A DNA stretch of 64,000 nucleotides from Alphaproteobacteria bacterium (GTDB lineage: Bacteria > Pseudomonadota > Alphaproteobacteria > Ferrovibrionales > Ferrovibrionaceae): the NCBI GenBank assembly GCA_017307375.1, contig JAFKFH010000005.1, forward strand, positions 548,792 to 612,791. Reading direction: 5' to 3'. Of this stretch, positions 1 to 9,455 are shown piece after piece. The notes beneath the pieces are model-generated. The model was not told the origin of the DNA, made no database searches, and worked only from the letters and a program-made list of their open reading frames with translations. Position numbers and translations under genes: made by a program. The first letter of the stretch is position 1, and each line of letters starts with the position of its first letter.

Positions 1-25
1 CTTCGGTCGTGACGGTCGTGGTCAT
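1..25 (-). CDS. ABC transporter permease, N-terminal fragment (cut by window edge)
   Basis: Only the first eight codons (MTTTVTTE) lie in the window. The ATG at 25 follows TGGGGA at a usable ribosome-binding distance. An in-frame ATG at 40 is the alternative start. It sits just downstream of the binding-protein gene on the same strand, where polyamine-type ABC operons usually carry a permease. The product is therefore inferred from position, not from its own sequence. Confidence 0.3.
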
Positions 26-69
26 CGGAATCCCCAGCATCAGGTGGCCTGGACGGTTCTGTCAGGGCC

Positions 70-1359
70 TTAGGCGGCGATGAACTCGTTCCACTTCGAG
101 ACCATGTAGCGGTCCTCGTCCATCACCGAGTTCCAGCAGGCGACGGCGCCCATACGGGCCGAGAACGACCCGCCGTCGCGCACCGCGCCGACCTTCTCCA
201 TCACCTTGCCCTCGGGGCTCAGGATGTCGGCGGTGGCGGGCTTGCCCTCCATCCAGTAGCCCCATTCGTTCGGGCTCATGAATTCCTTGGCGGTGTCGAG
301 CACGGCCGAATAGTAGCCCTGGCGGTTCAGATACGCGCCGACCCAGCCCGACAGGTACCAGTTGATGTATTCGTAGGCAGCCGCGAGTTCGAGGCCCGAG
401 AGATGCTTGGCGATGCCCAGCCCGCCGCCCCAGGCGCGGTAGCCTTCCTTGAGCGGCTGGTAAATGCAGGCGATGCCCTTCGACCGGACGGCGGCGACGG
501 CCGGCGACCACATCGACTGGATCACCACCTCGCCCGAAGCCATCAGGTTGACGCTTTCGTCGAAGCTTTTCCAGAAGGCGCGGAACTGGCCGGCCTTCTT
601 GGCATCGGTCATCACCTTCAGGGTCTGATCGATCTCGGCCTTCGTCATGTTGCCCTTGTCGCCGTACTTCACGACGCCCATGGCCTCGCAGATCATCGCC
701 GCGTCCATGATGCCGATCGACGGGATGTTCAGGATCGACGTCTTGCCCTTGAAGGCCGGATCCATGATGTCCTTCCAGCTCGAGATCTCGCGGCCGACGA
801 GGTCGGGGCGAATGCCCAGCGTGTCGGCGTTGTAGATCGTCGGGATCAGCGTCATCCACTGGGTCGGCGCCTTGGCGAACTTCTTGGAATCCTTGCCTTC
901 GACGAAGCCGACCGTGTGCGGCGCGGTGCCCTGCGCGATCTTGGATTCGGGCGTCAGCTTGCCGTTGATGAAGATCGGCACGATCTTGTCGAAGTTCTTG
1001 ATCTTCTTCACGTCCATCGGCTGCATCACGCCGGTCGGGAAGACCTTCTTGCAGATCCAGTATTCGATGTCGGCGATATCGTAGGATTTCGGCTGGGTGA
1101 CAGCGCGCTGGGCGACCGCGTCGGAATCGAGCGCGGTCATCTGCAGGGTGAAGCCCAGGTCCTGCTTCACCTTCTCGGCCACCGCATTGAGGTTTGAGAC
1201 GCCGGTGCCGAACTGGCGCAGCGTCACGTTCTTGATGTTCTGGGCCCAGATCGTCGGAAAGCCGGTGATCAGGCCCGAGCCGGCGGCGGCACCGGCCGTG
1301 GCGGCCGCGCCCTTCAGCAGGGCACGGCGGGACGGCATCGAGGGGGTCTTGGACGTCAT
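70..1359 (-). CDS. ABC transporter substrate-binding protein, spermidine/putrescine type
   Basis: A 429-residue extracytoplasmic solute-binding protein. The N-terminus carries a twin-arginine export signal (SRRALLKG around residues 11-18, then an Ala/Gly-rich hydrophobic stretch ending near IWAQ), so it is probably exported folded to the periplasm. The body resembles PotD-like family 1 binding proteins, with segments such as YDIADIEYW, GAYLNRQGYY and a Trp-rich C-terminus. It lies 43 bp downstream of the ATPase gene and just before a permease start, all on the minus strand, which is the usual importer operon order. The actual ligand (polyamine, opine or another small cation) cannot be told from sequence. 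Confidence 0.85.
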   Translation of the reverse strand: MTSKTPSMPSRRALLKGAAATAGAAAGSGLITGFPTIWAQNIKNVTLRQFGTGVSNLNAVAEKVKQDLGFTLQMTALDSDAVAQRAVTQPKSYDIADIEYWICKKVFPTGVMQPMDVKKIKNFDKIVPIFINGKLTPESKIAQGTAPHTVGFVEGKDSKKFAKAPTQWMTLIPTIYNADTLGIRPDLVGREISSWKDIMDPAFKGKTSILNIPSIGIMDAAMICEAMGVVKYGDKGNMTKAEIDQTLKVMTDAKKAGQFRAFWKSFDESVNLMASGEVVIQSMWSPAVAAVRSKGIACIYQPLKEGYRAWGGGLGIAKHLSGLELAAAYEYINWYLSGWVGAYLNRQGYYSAVLDTAKEFMSPNEWGYWMEGKPATADILSPEGKVMEKVGAVRDGGSFSARMGAVACWNSVMDEDRYMVSKWNEFIAA

Positions 1360-1402
1360 GTTCTTACGCGCTCCCGGATATTTTCAAGGGTTGAGGCTCA
1401 AC

Positions 1403-2407
1403 TCAGGGACCAAGCGGGTGAAGGTCTTCGGCCGCCCAACTGGCGCGCACGACGGCACCGACCGTCAGCGGCTGGGCAGCAAAGGCGGTCTCGGACAAGA
1501 CGACGCCGAAATCCTCGGCATCGGCGGCGTCGAGCCGCAGATGCACGGAGGCGCCGTGGTATTCGAGGGACTGGACCGTGCCGACGAGGCTGAGCGGGCC
1601 GGGTACTTCGGTCGCGGCCGCCGGCGCCAGGGCGATGCGGTCGGCGCGGATCGTCATCGCCGGGCCGCGGGTCAGCACGTTGTGACCGCCGATGAAGCGC
1701 GCGACGAACGCGGTCGCCGGGCGGTTGAAGATTTCCTGCGGCGGACCGGCCTGTTCGATCCTGCCCTCGTTCATGACGACGACGAGATCGGCCAGCGCCA
1801 TCGCCTCGGTCTGGCTGTGGGTCACGTGGATGAAGGTGATGCCGAGCTCGGTCTGCAGCCGCTTCAGTTCGGCCCGCATGCGATCGCGCAGGAACGGATC
1901 GAGGGCCGACAGCGGCTCGTCGAGCAGCAGGACGGACGGGTTGGTGATCAGCGCGCGCGCCAGGGCGACGCGCTGCTGCTGGCCGCCCGACAGCTGCGCC
2001 GGCAGGCGGTCGGCATAGCGGTCCATCTGCACCAGCGCGAGCAGTTCGCGCGCCCTGGCCCGGCGCTCCGCCTTGGCCACCCCCTTCATCTTCAGCGAGA
2101 AGGCGACATTGTCGGTGCAGTCGAGATGGGGAAACAGCGCATAGCTCTGGAACATCATCGCCGTGCCGCGCCGGGCGGGCGGCACGCCGTTGACCTGGCG
2201 ATTGCCGATCAGGAGGTCGCCGTCGCTGATGTCCTCGTGACCGGCGATCATCCGGAGCGTCGAGGTCTTGCCGCAGCCGGAGGGGCCGAGCAGGCAGCAA
2301 TAGCTGCCCGGCGGGATCTTGAGGGATACGTGGTCGACCGCGACGGTCCGGCCATAGGCCTTGACCAGACCGATCAGTTCGACGCCGCTTGCACTCGACA
2401 CGGACAT
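1403..2407 (-). CDS. ABC transporter ATP-binding protein, PotA-like
   Basis: A 334-residue ATPase of a polyamine/iron-type ABC importer. Walker A GPSGCGKT is at residues 41-48, the signature LSGGQQQ at 139-145 and Walker B VLLLDEP at 159-165, with the switch His in IHVTHSQTEA. The C-terminal part after about residue 240 fits the TOBE-like regulatory domain of this subfamily. The ATG at 2407 is chosen because AGGGGG lies just upstream; an upstream in-frame ATG at 2452 has no such site. It is the first gene of a minus-strand operon followed by the binding protein. The AT-rich 264 bp upstream (to 2671) probably holds the promoter. Confidence 0.9.
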   Translation of the reverse strand: MSVSSASGVELIGLVKAYGRTVAVDHVSLKIPPGSYCCLLGPSGCGKTSTLRMIAGHEDISDGDLLIGNRQVNGVPPARRGTAMMFQSYALFPHLDCTDNVAFSLKMKGVAKAERRARARELLALVQMDRYADRLPAQLSGGQQQRVALARALITNPSVLLLDEPLSALDPFLRDRMRAELKRLQTELGITFIHVTHSQTEAMALADLVVVMNEGRIEQAGPPQEIFNRPATAFVARFIGGHNVLTRGPAMTIRADRIALAPAAATEVPGPLSLVGTVQSLEYHGASVHLRLDAADAEDFGVVLSETAFAAQPLTVGAVVRASWAAEDLHPLGP

Positions 2408-2671
2408 CCGATCCCCCTGACTGGGTTCCGACTGTTCACAATCGGAATCCATTCAGCAAACATCGTGCCAATGTTTTGCGTACAGTTTTGTCTGCACATT
2501 TGCCGATGATTCGACAAATGGGCCGCCCAAATTTTAAGCCTTAGGGCGAAGATTGCTAAAATAAAAAGCAGAAATGCCGCGGAGCGCGCGGCAGAGACGC
2601 GGATACTGTGGCGCACGCCCGCACCGCGAAATTCCGGATCAGACCGGAAATGTCGTCAGAATTGTATACGA

Positions 2672-3883
2672 TCAATCCGTCGAGAGGATGACGTTACGGA
2701 CCAGCGGGTAGATCTGGTTGTTCCAGCGCGAGCCGGAAAACACGCCGTAATGCCCGACGCCCGGCTGCAGGTGATGGCGCTTCAGCGCCGGCCGCAGCGA
2801 GGTACAGAGGTCGTGGGCGGCAAGCGTCTGACCGACCGAGCAGATATCGTCGCGCTCGCCCTCGACGGTGAGCAGCGCGGTGCGGCGGATCGCCTTCGGG
2901 TTGACGGTGCGGCCGCGCCAGCGCAACCGCCCCTGCGCCAAGTGGTACTCCTGAAACACGGTCTGGACCGTTTCCAGGTAGAATTCGGCCGGCAGGTCGA
3001 GCACGGCGAAATACTCGTCGTAGAAGACCTTGGTCACCTCGGCCTTTTCGCGTTCCCCGCGGACCAGGTTGTCGTAGAGGTCGAGATGGGCGCGGACATG
3101 GCGCTCGGGATTGAGGCTCATGAACGCGGTGAGCTGCATGAAACCCGGATAGACCCGCCGCATCGCCCCTTCGAACTGAAACGGCACGGTCGAGATCAGC
3201 ATCTTCTCGAACCACTCGATCGGCCGGGTGGTGGCGAGTTCGTTGACCTTGGTCGGATTGAGCCGGCAGTCGATCGGCCCGGCCATCAGCGTCAGCGAGC
3301 GCGGCAGGGCCGGGTTGTTGTCCTCGGCCATGATCGCCGTGGCGGCGAGCGCCTGGACGCAGGGCTGGCACACGGCGACGACATGCGCGCCCGGCCCCAG
3401 CGTCTCCAGGAACTTGATCAGATAGTCGACATAATCGTCGAAACCGAAGCGACCGTGCCTCAGGCTGACGTCGCGGGCATTGTGCCAGTCGGTGATGTAG
3501 ACGTCATGCTCGGACAGCAGGGTCTTGACCGTACCGCGCAGCAGCGTGGCGAAATGGCCCGACATCGGCGCGACCACCAGCACCCGCGGCTGGGTGGTCG
3601 TGACGCCTTCCTTCTTGAAATTGAGCAGCGTGCCGAACGGCAGGGTCAGCGTCGCTTCCTCGACCACGCGAACTTCGCGGCCGTCGACCGTGACCGTATC
3701 GATCTCGTAGGACGGCCGGGTGTGGGTCAGCCCCGCCCGCTCGATCATCTCGCAGGCCGCCGCCATCCGGCGCAGGAAGGGCGTGCCGCCCCAGCCGTGA
3801 TCGATCATCGGCCGGGTCATCCGAGCCATGGCCCGGAGCGGTGCCATCAGGTCGGCCTGGGTCTGGTAGGAGAAGTACATCAT
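2672..3883 (-). CDS. phaZ: intracellular polyhydroxyalkanoate depolymerase
   Basis: A 403-residue member of the intracellular PHB/PHA depolymerase family, which mobilises storage granules. It starts MMYFSYQ, typical of the family. The lipase-like box contains Cys instead of Ser (VAVCQPCVQA), as known for Cupriavidus PhaZ1-type enzymes. The Asp (EGERDDIC) and His (GVGHYGVFSG) of the expected triad are present near the C-terminus. No secretion signal is seen, consistent with cytoplasmic granule-bound action. The start was placed at the MM pair (3883/3880), because the in-frame upstream extension is Cys-rich and unlike the family. The GST gene at 4051 is divergent. Confidence 0.9.
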   Translation of the reverse strand: MMYFSYQTQADLMAPLRAMARMTRPMIDHGWGGTPFLRRMAAACEMIERAGLTHTRPSYEIDTVTVDGREVRVVEEATLTLPFGTLLNFKKEGVTTTQPRVLVVAPMSGHFATLLRGTVKTLLSEHDVYITDWHNARDVSLRHGRFGFDDYVDYLIKFLETLGPGAHVVAVCQPCVQALAATAIMAEDNNPALPRSLTLMAGPIDCRLNPTKVNELATTRPIEWFEKMLISTVPFQFEGAMRRVYPGFMQLTAFMSLNPERHVRAHLDLYDNLVRGEREKAEVTKVFYDEYFAVLDLPAEFYLETVQTVFQEYHLAQGRLRWRGRTVNPKAIRRTALLTVEGERDDICSVGQTLAAHDLCTSLRPALKRHHLQPGVGHYGVFSGSRWNNQIYPLVRNVILSTD

Positions 3884-4050
3884 TCGTTGCGTATGGCGGC
3901 CGACCGGGTTGATGCGACAACACGTTTTGCGAAAAACCGACGCTAGTCTGAAAAGGCTAGTGCATTTTCTGCTGCAGTGCGAGAAACTTGTTGCGACGCA
4001 CGCGTCACGTTTCGTCACCGAATGCTGCAGCACCCGATGGGACCATCAGG

Positions 4051-4821
4051 ATGAAAAGCAATCTCCGGGCGAAGACGGCCAAGGCCGCGCCGGTGAAAAC
4101 GCCAGCCGTCAAGGCCGCGGCAAAAAAGAAGGTGGCCGCCGCAGCCGCACCCGCCACTGCGGTGGCGCCGAAGGCGACGCTGTCGATCTCGTCGAAGAAC
4201 TATTCTTCCTGGTCGCTGCGCGGCTGGCTGATCTGCCGGATGGCCGGGCTTGACTTCGAGGAAGTGGTGCTGCCGTCGGACGATCCGTCGACGCGTGCCG
4301 AACTGCTGCTGCTGTCGCCGTCGTTCCTGGTGCCCAAGCTGACGCATAACGGCATCGCGGTTTGGGACACGCTGGCGATCGCCGACTATCTGAACGAGAT
4401 CTTCCCCGAGGCCGGGCTGTTCCCCGCCGACCTCGCCGCCCGCGCCCATTGCCGGTCGATCGCCGGCGAGATGCATTCGGGCTTTGCCAATCTGCGCGCC
4501 GCGCTGCCGATGAACCTGAAGGCGCACCATCCGAATTTCAAGGTGTGGGCCGGCGCCCAGGCCGATATCGACCGGATCACCACGATCTGGCGCGGCTGCT
4601 TTGCCGCCTACAAGGGCAGCCATCTGTTCGGAGACAAGCCGACCGTCGCCGATGCGATGTATGCCCCGGTCTGCACCCGCCTCCTCACCTACGACGTCAA
4701 GCTCGATCCGGAAAGTGCCGCCTATTGCCGGCGCGTGATGGCTTGGCCGGACATGGTCGAGTGGGTCGAGGCCGCCCGCAGCGAGCCGGACGAGGTCGAG
4801 GAACTCGACGTCGAGTTCTGA
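4051..4821 (+). CDS. glutathione S-transferase family protein with Lys/Ala-rich N-terminal tail
   Basis: A 256-residue protein. Residues 1-41 form a low-complexity Lys/Ala/Pro/Val tail (runs such as AKTAKAAPVK and AAAKKKVAAAAA). From residue 42 a GST fold begins, with a thioredoxin-like N-domain (SSKNYSSWSLRGW; the Ser cluster could hold the catalytic residue) and an all-helical C-domain ending in acidic residues. Family members usually lack such a tail, which resembles histone-H1-like or PhaF-type basic tails. The ATG at 4051 is preferred over a longer start at 3988, whose extra residues are unlike any GST. It is divergent from phaZ across a 167-bp gap. Substrate unknown. Confidence 0.75.
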   Translation: MKSNLRAKTAKAAPVKTPAVKAAAKKKVAAAAAPATAVAPKATLSISSKNYSSWSLRGWLICRMAGLDFEEVVLPSDDPSTRAELLLLSPSFLVPKLTHNGIAVWDTLAIADYLNEIFPEAGLFPADLAARAHCRSIAGEMHSGFANLRAALPMNLKAHHPNFKVWAGAQADIDRITTIWRGCFAAYKGSHLFGDKPTVADAMYAPVCTRLLTYDVKLDPESAAYCRRVMAWPDMVEWVEAARSEPDEVEELDVEF

Positions 4822-4857
4822 TAGACTGGCCCCATCGCCGCGTCAGGGAGCTTTGCC

Positions 4858-5415
4858 GTGGAATGGGTCGTCCTGGGGCTGGTCGCAGTCCTCGTCCTCT
4901 ATGCCATCATGGTCTACAACCGTCTGGTCGCGCTGCGGCAGGGCACCGGCCAGGCCTGGGCCGACATCGACGTCCAGATGAAGCAGCGGCTGGACCTGAT
5001 CCCGAATCTGGTCGAGACGGTCAAGGGCTATGCCGCCCATGAGCGCCAGACGCTCGATGCCGTGGTCGCGGCCCGCAATGCCGCGGCCCAGGCTGCGGGG
5101 CCGCAAGCCTCGGCGGCGGCCGATACCCTGCTGACCGGCGCGCTGCGCCAGCTTTTCGCGCTGGCCGAAGCCTATCCCGACCTCAAGGCCAACCAGAACT
5201 TCCTGGAACTGCAGCGCGAACTTTCCGACATCGAGAACAAGATCGCCGCCGCGCGCCGCTTCTTCAACAATGCGGTCGGCGAGTTCAACGCCGCGATCGA
5301 GCAGTTCCCCGCCGTGCTATTCGCCCGCACGCTTGGCTTTGCGCCCCGGGATTTCTTCGAGGTGCCGCCCGAACAGCGCGCCGCCGTCGAAGCCGCGCCA
5401 CAGGTGAAGTTCTAG
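4858..5415 (+). CDS. LemA family protein
   Basis: A 185-residue LemA protein. One N-terminal membrane helix (about residues 2-18) is followed by a cytoplasmic alpha-helical bundle with the family hallmark region WADIDVQMKQRLDLIPNLVE and LSDIENKIAAARRFFN. It starts at GTG 4858, supported by AGGGAG eight bases upstream; no better ATG is present. The stop is 12 bp before the M48 protease gene, forming the common LemA-protease pair. The role of LemA in bacteria is unclear; co-occurrence with the protease suggests membrane-protein quality control. Confidence 0.88.
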   Translation: MEWVVLGLVAVLVLYAIMVYNRLVALRQGTGQAWADIDVQMKQRLDLIPNLVETVKGYAAHERQTLDAVVAARNAAAQAAGPQASAAADTLLTGALRQLFALAEAYPDLKANQNFLELQRELSDIENKIAAARRFFNNAVGEFNAAIEQFPAVLFARTLGFAPRDFFEVPPEQRAAVEAAPQVKF

Positions 5416-5427
5416 GCCCGATCGGCC

Positions 5428-6450
5428 ATGCGCACGCTGGGTCTGCGCACCCAGATCTGGAACAACGCGCTGAAATCCATCCTGCTGATGGCCGGCTTTC
5501 CCGTGCTGCTGCTGCTGATCGTCTACGGCGTCTCGGTGCTGGGGGTGGCGCTCGAGGACCAGGAGGTGATCCCCGGGCTGGTCGAGGCAGGCAGGCGCCT
5601 GCCGCGCTACGTGCCGATCGCCGTTGTCGGCGCGCTGGCGTGGTTTGCCGTGGCCTATCTGATCAACACCCGCGTCGTGCGGGTGATGACGGGCGCCACG
5701 CCGGTGACGCGCGAGCAGGAGCCGCGGCTGCATAACCTGCTGGAAAACCTCTGCATCAGCCGAGGTCTCGCCATGCCCCGCCTTTGCGTCATCGAGACCG
5801 ATGCCCTCAACGCCTTCGCCGCCGGGGTCAGCCGGCCGCAATACATGATCGCGGTGACCCGCGGCCTGATCGACACGCTCGACGATGCCGAACTCGAGGC
5901 GGTGCTGGGGCACGAACTCAGCCATATCCGCAACGGCGATGCCCGGCTGATGATGGTGGCCGCGGTCTTCGTCGGCATCATCTCGCTGGTCTCCGACCAG
6001 TTCGGTCGCCTGATGCGGCTGTTCGGCAACGGCATCGGCCGCCCGTCGTCCTCGTCGAGCGGCGGCAGGGAAAAGGGATCGGGCGGCGGTGCGCTGCTCC
6101 TGATCCTGGTCGCGATCGCCTGTTTCCTGCTGGCCCGCCTGCTGGCGGTCGCGATCCGGCTGGCGATATCGCGCCGGCGCGAATTCATGGCCGATGCCGG
6201 CGCGGTCGAGCTGACGCGCAATCCGGACGCGATGATCGCGGCGCTGCGCAAGATCGAGGGCCGCTCGACCATCGCCGACGCCCCGACGCAATTGCGGCCG
6301 ATGTATATCGATGTCGGCGGCCGATCGGGCTTTTCCGGGCTGTTCGCCACCCATCCGCCGATCGCCGACCGTATCGACGCCCTGGTGCGCTATGCCGGCG
6401 GCCGCGAACCGCAGCCGGCCGCGGGACCCTGGGGGCCGGTGCCGCGTTGA
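5428..6450 (+). CDS. M48 family (HtpX-like) membrane zinc metalloprotease
   Basis: A 340-residue integral membrane protease. Two N-terminal membrane segments lie at about residues 17-42 and 62-80. The zinc motif HELSH is at residues 162-166 in GHELSHIRNGD. Two further hydrophobic segments follow, around a Ser/Gly-rich linker. The third zinc ligand is expected in RRREFMADAGA (about residue 252). Family role: cleavage of misfolded membrane proteins. It lies directly downstream of lemA and probably shares its transcript. It is longer at both ends than E. coli HtpX, so a generic M48 name is safer than htpX. Confidence 0.88.
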   Translation: MRTLGLRTQIWNNALKSILLMAGFPVLLLLIVYGVSVLGVALEDQEVIPGLVEAGRRLPRYVPIAVVGALAWFAVAYLINTRVVRVMTGATPVTREQEPRLHNLLENLCISRGLAMPRLCVIETDALNAFAAGVSRPQYMIAVTRGLIDTLDDAELEAVLGHELSHIRNGDARLMMVAAVFVGIISLVSDQFGRLMRLFGNGIGRPSSSSSGGREKGSGGGALLLILVAIACFLLARLLAVAIRLAISRRREFMADAGAVELTRNPDAMIAALRKIEGRSTIADAPTQLRPMYIDVGGRSGFSGLFATHPPIADRIDALVRYAGGREPQPAAGPWGPVPR

Positions 6451-6483
6451 TCAATCACCAGAAGCCACAGGGAGTACCAGACG

Positions 6484-7776
6484 ATGGCCGAAAGCGACTA
6501 CCACAAGGACCGGATCTCGAACCGCAAGCTGCATCCCGAGACCCTGATGCTCGGCTACGGCTATGACCCGAAGCTGTCCGAAGGCGCAGTGAAGCCGCCG
6601 GTCTTCCTGACCTCGACCTTCGTCTTCACCTCGGCCGAGCATGGCAAGGAATTCTTCGACTATGTCGCCGGCCGTCGCGAGCCGCCGCAGGGCGAGGCGG
6701 CGGGCCTCGTCTATTCCCGCTTCAACCATCCGAACTCGGAAATCGTCGAGGATCGCCTGGCGATCTTCGAGGAGGCCGAGGCGGCGGTGCTGTTCTCGTC
6801 GGGCATGTCGGCGATCGCCACCACGATCCTGACCTTCGCGCGGCCCGGCGACGTGATCCTGCACAGCCAGCCGCTCTACGGCGGCACCGAGACGCTGATC
6901 GCCAAGACGCTGGCCAATCTCGGCATGAAGGCGGTCGGCTTCGCCGACGGCGTCGACCCGGCGTCGGTGCGCGCGGCCGCGGCCGAGGCGCAGGCGCTCG
7001 GCCCGGTCTCGGTCATCATGATCGAGACGCCGTCGAATCCGCTGAACACGCTGGTCGACATCAGGCTGGTCTCGACCGTCGCCGACGAGATTGCCGCCGG
7101 CCAGGGCGGGCGACGGCCGATGGTGATCGTCGACAACACGCTGCTCGGCCCGGTCTACCAGAAGCCGATCCAGCACGGCGCCGACGTCTCGGTCTACTCG
7201 CTGACCAAATATGTCGGCGGCCATTCGGACCTGATCGCCGGCGCGGCCTTGGGCACGAAGGCGACGATGCGGCAGATCCGCCTGCTGCGCTCGGCCATCG
7301 GCACCCAGCTCGACCCGCATTCCTGCTGGATGCTGGGCCGGTCGCTGGAAACGCTGGCGCTGCGCATGTCGGCCGCCAACCGCAACGCCGAGACGGTGGC
7401 CGCCTTCCTCGCCGGCCATCCGCATGTCGCGCGCGTCCATCACCTGTCCTACCTGCCGGCAGGATCGGCGGCCGCGCGGGTCTTCCAGACCCAGTCGACG
7501 GCGCCGGGATCGACCTTCTCGTTCGACGTGCGCGGCGGCGAGGCCGAAGCCTTCAAGGTCCTGAACGCGCTCAAGGTGTTCAAGCTGGCCGTCTCGCTGG
7601 GCGGCACCGAATCACTGATCTGCCATCCCGCCTCGACCACCCATTCGGGCGTGCCCAAGGCGACGCGCGACCGGCTGGGGGTATCGGATGCGACGATCCG
7701 CGTCTCGATCGGCATCGAGCATGCCGACGACCTGGTCGCCGACCTCACCTACGCGCTGGCGCAGCTCGATCGCTGA
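6484..7776 (+). CDS. cystathionine gamma-synthase / methionine gamma-lyase family PLP enzyme
   Basis: A 430-residue PLP-dependent enzyme of the Cys/Met metabolism (gamma) family. Visible are [11 protein letters not shown] (phosphate-binding region), [21 protein letters not shown] and the Schiff-base lysine in [12 protein letters not shown]. The C-domain holds the SLGGTESL and HPASTTHSG motifs. A roughly 10-residue insertion near [12 protein letters not shown] marks a subfamily often annotated only as cystathionine gamma-synthase family. Whether it acts in synthesis (O-succinylhomoserine) or lysis cannot be decided. A strong AGGGAG site precedes the ATG. It is 33 bp after the protease gene and is followed by a perfect 11-bp hairpin at 7783. 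Confidence 0.85.
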   Translation: MAESDYHKDRISNRKLHPETLMLGYGYDPKLSEGAVKPPVFLTSTFVFTSAEHGKEFFDYVAGRREPPQGEAAGLVYSRFNHPNSEIVEDRLAIFEEAEAAVLFSSGMSAIATTILTFARPGDVILHSQPLYGGTETLIAKTLANLGMKAVGFADGVDPASVRAAAAEAQALGPVSVIMIETPSNPLNTLVDIRLVSTVADEIAAGQGGRRPMVIVDNTLLGPVYQKPIQHGADVSVYSLTKYVGGHSDLIAGAALGTKATMRQIRLLRSAIGTQLDPHSCWMLGRSLETLALRMSAANRNAETVAAFLAGHPHVARVHHLSYLPAGSAAARVFQTQSTAPGSTFSFDVRGGEAEAFKVLNALKVFKLAVSLGGTESLICHPASTTHSGVPKATRDRLGVSDATIRVSIGIEHADDLVADLTYALAQLDR

Positions 7777-7782
7777 CCGGGT

Positions 7783-7813
7783 GGCTCTCGCGGTCGAAAA
7801 CGCCGCGAGAGCC
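7783..7813 (+). terminator. hairpin after PLP enzyme gene
   Basis: A perfect 11-bp inverted repeat (GGCTCTCGCGG and its complement) around a 9-base loop, seven bases after the stop codon. No T-run follows, so it may end transcription weakly or protect the 3' end. Confidence 0.5.
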
Positions 7814-7885
7814 CTTGGCATACCACCCTGCGTTCCTCTAGCCTGTCAGTCTCAAAATCAGGGAAGACAGTCAGGAACGGCCGCC

Positions 7886-8494
7886 ATGCAGCTCTACTAT
7901 TCGCCGACCTCGCCTTACGTGCGCAAAGTCATGGTCCTGCTTCACGAGACCGGCCTGCTGGACCGCGTCGCGCTGACGCCGGCGACCGTCACCCCGATCA
8001 CCAACGATCCGGCCGTCGCCGCCCACAATCCGCTGACCAAGGTGCCGACGCTGACGCTCGACGACGGCAGCGATCTCTACGACAGCCGCGTCATCTGCGA
8101 ATATCTCGATACGCTGCATCACGGCACGCCGATGATCCCCGATGGCGGCGAGGCGCGCTGGCGGGTGCTGCGCGTGCAGGCGACCGCCGACGGCCTGCTC
8201 GATGCCGCGCTGCTCACCCGCTACGAGACTTTCATGCGGCCGGAGGAAAAGCGCTGGCCCGAGTGGATCGAGGGCCAGACCGGCAAGTTCCTGCGCGCGG
8301 TCGACAAGCTGGAGGCCGAGGCCAAGTCGTTCAGCCAGGCGATCACCCTGGCAGAAATTTCGACGGCCTGCGCGCTGGGCTATCTCGATTTCCGCTTCGG
8401 CCATCTGCCGTGGCGCGACAGCCACCCGAAGCTCGCCGAATTCATGGCCGCGTTCTCGCAACGGCCCTCGATGGAAGCGACCAAGCCGGCTTGA
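7886..8494 (+). CDS. glutathione S-transferase family protein
   Basis: A 202-residue soluble GST. The N-terminal thioredoxin-like domain starts MQLYYSPTSPYVRKV, with the cis-Pro motif KVPTLTL and the glutathione-binding DSRVICEYLD. The helical C-domain ends near QRPSMEATKP. The ATG at 7886 is preceded by TCAGGA; longer in-frame starts would run through the hairpin after the previous gene. Such proteins are often annotated YfcF/YibF-like; the substrate is unknown. It stands alone on the plus strand and converges with the outer membrane protein gene. Confidence 0.85.
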   Translation: MQLYYSPTSPYVRKVMVLLHETGLLDRVALTPATVTPITNDPAVAAHNPLTKVPTLTLDDGSDLYDSRVICEYLDTLHHGTPMIPDGGEARWRVLRVQATADGLLDAALLTRYETFMRPEEKRWPEWIEGQTGKFLRAVDKLEAEAKSFSQAITLAEISTACALGYLDFRFGHLPWRDSHPKLAEFMAAFSQRPSMEATKPA

Positions 8495-8501
8495 TCGCGG
8501 T

Positions 8502-8523
8502 GGGGCGGCCCGACGGCCGCCCC
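8502..8523. terminator. bidirectional hairpin between convergent genes
   Basis: A 9-bp GC arm (GGGGCGGCC) with a 4-base loop and perfect complement, sitting between the stop codons of the GST (plus) and the outer membrane protein (minus). Only a weak T-rich tail (TGTTG) is present. Confidence 0.5.
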
Positions 8524-8533
8524 TGTTGCCTGC

Positions 8534-9346
8534 TCAGAATTTCCAGCTCAGCGCGACGGTCGGACCGTGCATCGTGGTCTTGTACCGGAACGTGCCGGTG
8601 GCATTGCCCGAATCCTCGTAGTTCTCGTAGAGATAACGATAGCCGAGCGAGGTCGACAGGCTGGGCGTCCAGCTATAGCCGATGCCGGCATAGCCCGAGC
8701 TCGAGATCTTCGATCCGACGTCGAAGCCGCCGATATCGGCAACGGCATCGGCAAACCATTTCTCGCTGATCGTGAAATGGCCGGCGAAGCCGACCGTCGG
8801 ATCGATCCAGGTCTTGCGCTGATCGCCCGATACCGACTTGAGCGGACCGTTCGGATCGAAGGTCATCGAGCTCTTGATGTTGGTGTAGCGGGCACCCGCG
8901 GTGAGGGCGAGATCCAGGTTCTGCAGACCGGTGGGCAGCAGGTAGCCGACGGCACCGGAAGCGATCGTCTGGGTGATGGTCGCGTCGAGGCGGCTGCCGC
9001 CAAAGGTGCCGACCGACTGGGTGTCCGAGAGCTTGGCATAGACGAGGTCGGCCAGCAGCAGCCACTTGCCGTTCCTGGCGACAAACGCCCCCATCAGCGC
9101 GCCGTCGGCGTTGCGCAGTACGTCGGAGAACGGCACGTCGACCGAGGCGGTCGGCAGGTTGCGGACGCCGACATCGCCGGTCAGCGACGTCGCCCAGACA
9201 TAGAGCGTCGTCTGGAATTTCCAGTCGCTGCCCGGGGTCGCGTCGGCCGCCAGGGCCGGGGTGGCCGCCGCAGCCGCCGTCAGCAGCGCAACGGCGGCGC
9301 CGGTGGCGCACAGGACGCTTCGGTGAATGACCTTCATACTGCGCAT
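8534..9346 (-). CDS. putative outer membrane beta-barrel protein
   Basis: A 270-residue exported protein. A Sec signal (positively charged start, hydrophobic Ala-rich core, cleavage near ATPALAADA) is followed by alternating polar/aromatic strands and a C-terminal ALSWKF. A terminal Phe is typical of barrels inserted by the BAM machinery. Segments such as DWKFQTTLYVWATSLTGDVG and SLGYRYLYENYE resemble small Alphaproteobacterial barrel proteins of unknown role. The start at 9346 is preceded by TGGAAA; ATG 9337 is the alternative. It is a single-gene unit on the minus strand downstream of the TRAP permease gene. Confidence 0.7.
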   Translation of the reverse strand: MRSMKVIHRSVLCATGAAVALLTAAAAATPALAADATPGSDWKFQTTLYVWATSLTGDVGVRNLPTASVDVPFSDVLRNADGALMGAFVARNGKWLLLADLVYAKLSDTQSVGTFGGSRLDATITQTIASGAVGYLLPTGLQNLDLALTAGARYTNIKSSMTFDPNGPLKSVSGDQRKTWIDPTVGFAGHFTISEKWFADAVADIGGFDVGSKISSSGYAGIGYSWTPSLSTSLGYRYLYENYEDSGNATGTFRYKTTMHGPTVALSWKF

Positions 9347-9455
9347 ACCGCGTTTCCAGCGTGTTTGTCGATAACACAGCCCATGCCGGTAACCGGAAAC
9401 CAATGCAATTGAATTCACCTTGCGTAAGCCGACAGGCGCCTGCGCGCCTGTCACC

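Noticed and set aside
2374..2616. Small minus-strand frame upstream of the ABC ATPase
   Set aside because: AT-rich control region; it overlaps the ATPase start and has no ribosome site.
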